Source of the DNA: Cryptomeria japonica | Taxonomy: Eukaryota; Streptophyta; Pinopsida; Cupressales; Cupressaceae | Assembly: GCF_030272615.1 (NCBI RefSeq) | Contig: NC_081413.1 | Location: forward strand, 187,084,669 to 187,144,668 | Length of the DNA: 60,000 bases | Direction of reading: 5' to 3' | Shown: positions 58,109 through 60,000 of the stretch, in pieces | Numbering within the stretch: position 1 is the first letter of the stretch | How the letters are laid out: each line of letters opens with the position of its first letter | Program-made: the position numbers and the translations under genes | The notes under the pieces: model-generated | What the model was told of the DNA's origin: nothing | Databases searched by the model: none | Seen by the model: only the letters and a program-made list of their open reading frames with translations

Positions 58109-59522
58109 ATGTCACCTCCTGAGCCCGATTACGAAGAGGATAATACTGATGATGACCTTGATACCTCCATTTTAACCATAACTAATGCATCATATGAGCT
58201 TAAACTAATTGAGGAAGCCATGCCAATCATCCTTCCTAAACTCATTGAATGGAACCAACAAGATCCCCTATGCCTTGATACTTTCCAAAATGATGAGGCG
58301 ATATTTGACTTTCTCGAATTATGGGATAGCATACCAAGTGGGGATCACAAGGCTGGATTTTCTATTGAACTCAATAGTGCAACTTACTTAGGAGTGAATT
58401 CCAAACCTTTCAACTACAAAAAATTAATAACAAAAGATGGATCTTCTAGTGAAAACTGCATTGTGGCACTTCTAGATCCCAAAAAAGTAAAAACAAAGAG
58501 CGCATCCAAAGCTGAAAACCTCTCTGAGGCGTCTGAGGATGAAAGGTTTGACATTCTCCCCTTCAGCACCAATCAGGATCGATCATCTATTCTTGTGGAG
58601 GAAACAAAGGAAATAAATCTGGGAACATCATAAAGTCCCTGAATCATACACTTAGATTCTTCATTGAATCCAGAAGAAGATCCTAATTTTGCAGAGTTCT
58701 TGAAAAAGCAACAAATCAATTTTACATGGTCCTATGCAGACATGCGTAGACTTGATCTAGATCTAGTAATGCATCACTTGATAGTCGCAGAAGGAGCCAA
58801 ACCAGTAAAACAAAAGCTAAGGAAGATGCATCCTCAAATCACACTCTTAGTAAAAGTGAAACTCAAGAAGCTTTTAGATGCTGGTTTCATCAGACCTATT
58901 GACTATGTAGAATGGATATCCAACATCATACCAGTAGGGAAATTGATTGGGGGCATCCGTATCTATATAGATTTTAGAGATATAAATAAAGAATTTCCTA
59001 AGGATCACTTTCCTCTACCCAACATTGATATGATTGTGGACCTAATAGCAGGACATGCAATACTATCTCTCATGGATGGGTTTTCAGGATACAACCAGAT
59101 CAAGATCGCCCCAAAGGATCAACATAAAACAACTCTTACATGCCCATGGGGTACATACTATTGGAATGTGATGCCATTCAGTCTCAAGAATGCAGGAGCT
59201 ACATATAAATGGGAAATGACTACTATCTTCCACGACATGATGCATACACTAATGGAAGACTATTGTGGATGATTTACTTGCTAAATCATTAACAAGAGAG
59301 AGTCACCTTGTTGTGCTAGACAAAATTTTCACCAAATTGGAACAATATAACATTTGCCTAAATCCAAAGAAATGTGTCTTTGGAGTACCCTTTGAGAAGC
59401 TCTTAGGATTCATTATCTCAAACAAGGGAATTGAGGTTGATCATGCAAAAGTCAAAGAAATCATGGAGATGCCACCTCCTAAGAAGATCGGTCGGTTAAG
59501 AACATTGCAAGGGAGGCTATAG
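58109..59522 (+). pseudogene. Reverse transcriptase of element E
   Basis: The acidic linker (58109-58633) includes FQNDEAIFDFLELWDSI. RT starts at about 58664 with INFTWSYADMRRLDLDLVMH, KQKLRKMHPQ and FPLPNIDMIVDLIAG, and continues with SLMDGFSGYNQIKIAPKDQH. At the catalytic motif one extra base (59263/59264) separates the Tyr codon from Val-Asp-Asp, so the YVDD is split between frames. The second part (59265-59522) continues LNPKKCVFGVPFEKLLGF and ends at a TAG. A TAA at 58631 precedes the RT part. Confidence 0.88.
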
Positions 59523-60000
59523 TCAATCCATTGGTTCATTGCATAATTGTCCGATAAATGTCACCCCTTCATGCATTTTCTACATAATAATGTTCGTTCC
59601 AAATGGGAATAGAACTGTCAGCAAGCGTTCCAGCAGCTAAAGGACTACCTGATGACACCACTTTTGCTAACACCGCCATCTCTAGATAGGCCATTATTTT
59701 TATACATATCTGCTACAACTACAACCTTAGGGGTATTACTAGCATAACATAATGCAGAAGGAAAAGAATGTGAAATGTACTATATTTCTAGGACACTACT
59801 AGGTTATGAGCTCAATTATACCACTATTGAAAGAGCTTGTCTCACAGTGATTTTAGTAACAACCAAACTGAGGCATTACATGTTGCCACACAAGATACAA
59901 CTCATTGCCAAGATAGATCTACTCAAGTACCTACTTAGTAAAGCAACACTAACAAGCCGCTTAACAAAATGGGTTATGATCCTTAGTGAGTTCAATATTG
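59523..60000 (+). pseudogene. RNase H of element E, truncated by the window end
   Basis: Broken frames show NCQQAFQQLKDYLM, LFLYISATTTTLGVLLA and GKECEMYYISRTLLGYELNY, ending at TKWVMILSEFNI at the window edge, where element A continues into its second RNase H. Stops appear at Gln and Trp positions. Confidence 0.8.

Larger units (their letters stand above)
52380..60000 (+). mobile_element. Element E: degenerate A-like Tat element on the plus strand, cut by window end
   Basis: Gag (54694-56290), protease (56300-57223), G-patch, linker and RT to RNase H (58109-60000) run on the plus strand with clear similarity to element A. TAGACACC at 52382 resembles the A-type LTR start TGTAGACACC, so the 5' LTR may begin near 52380; this boundary is weak. 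The element has many frameshifts and stops. Confidence 0.75.

Overview
The window is plant nuclear DNA made almost entirely of stacked LTR retrotransposons. I see no host gene, tRNA, rRNA or CRISPR array. The very large Ty3/gypsy elements, plant-type primer sites, a plant mobile domain (PMD) gene and heavy C-to-T decay suggest a big gymnosperm genome, probably a conifer (inference; no species marker was seen).

Layout, left to right. Element A (1-15694, minus strand) is a Tat-lineage Ty3/gypsy element with gag, protease, G-patch, RT, RNase H, an archaeal-type second RNase H and integrase. Behind integrase, on the opposite strand, it carries a PMD gene with a predicted 856-bp intron. That intron holds two repeat arrays, one of them seven 25-nt hairpins whose arms co-vary. 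A sits inside the 3' LTR of element B (15695-38909, minus), a second Tat-like element whose RNase H-like domain lies between protease and RT. B's 5' LTR appears to be about 6.45 kb long and contains a broken reading frame of about 1,200 codons. Element C (16497-24034, minus) also sits in B's 3' LTR. It has near-identical 1.16-kb LTRs, an ACCAC target duplication, an iMet primer site and a polypurine tract, but no polymerase: it encodes a protein with five zinc knuckles and a novel protein of about 1,110 codons. B in turn sits in element D (38910 to about 50598, minus), an old decayed A-like element. D was also hit by a composite patch of chromovirus, solo LTR and copia pieces (about 42680-45128). 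The LTR closing D at about 50598 is followed by another polypurine tract and 3' sequence, as if D and a second copy (D2) share one LTR. Element E (about 52380-60000, plus strand) is a degenerate A-like element running off the window end.

Inferred order of insertion: D/D2 are oldest, then B into D, then C and A into B. The coding parts form the standard gag-protease-RT-RNase H-integrase machinery. The unusual material is the accessory proteins carried by A, B and C in three different positions (antisense, inside the LTR, in place of pol), and the structured or repeated non-coding DNA around them.
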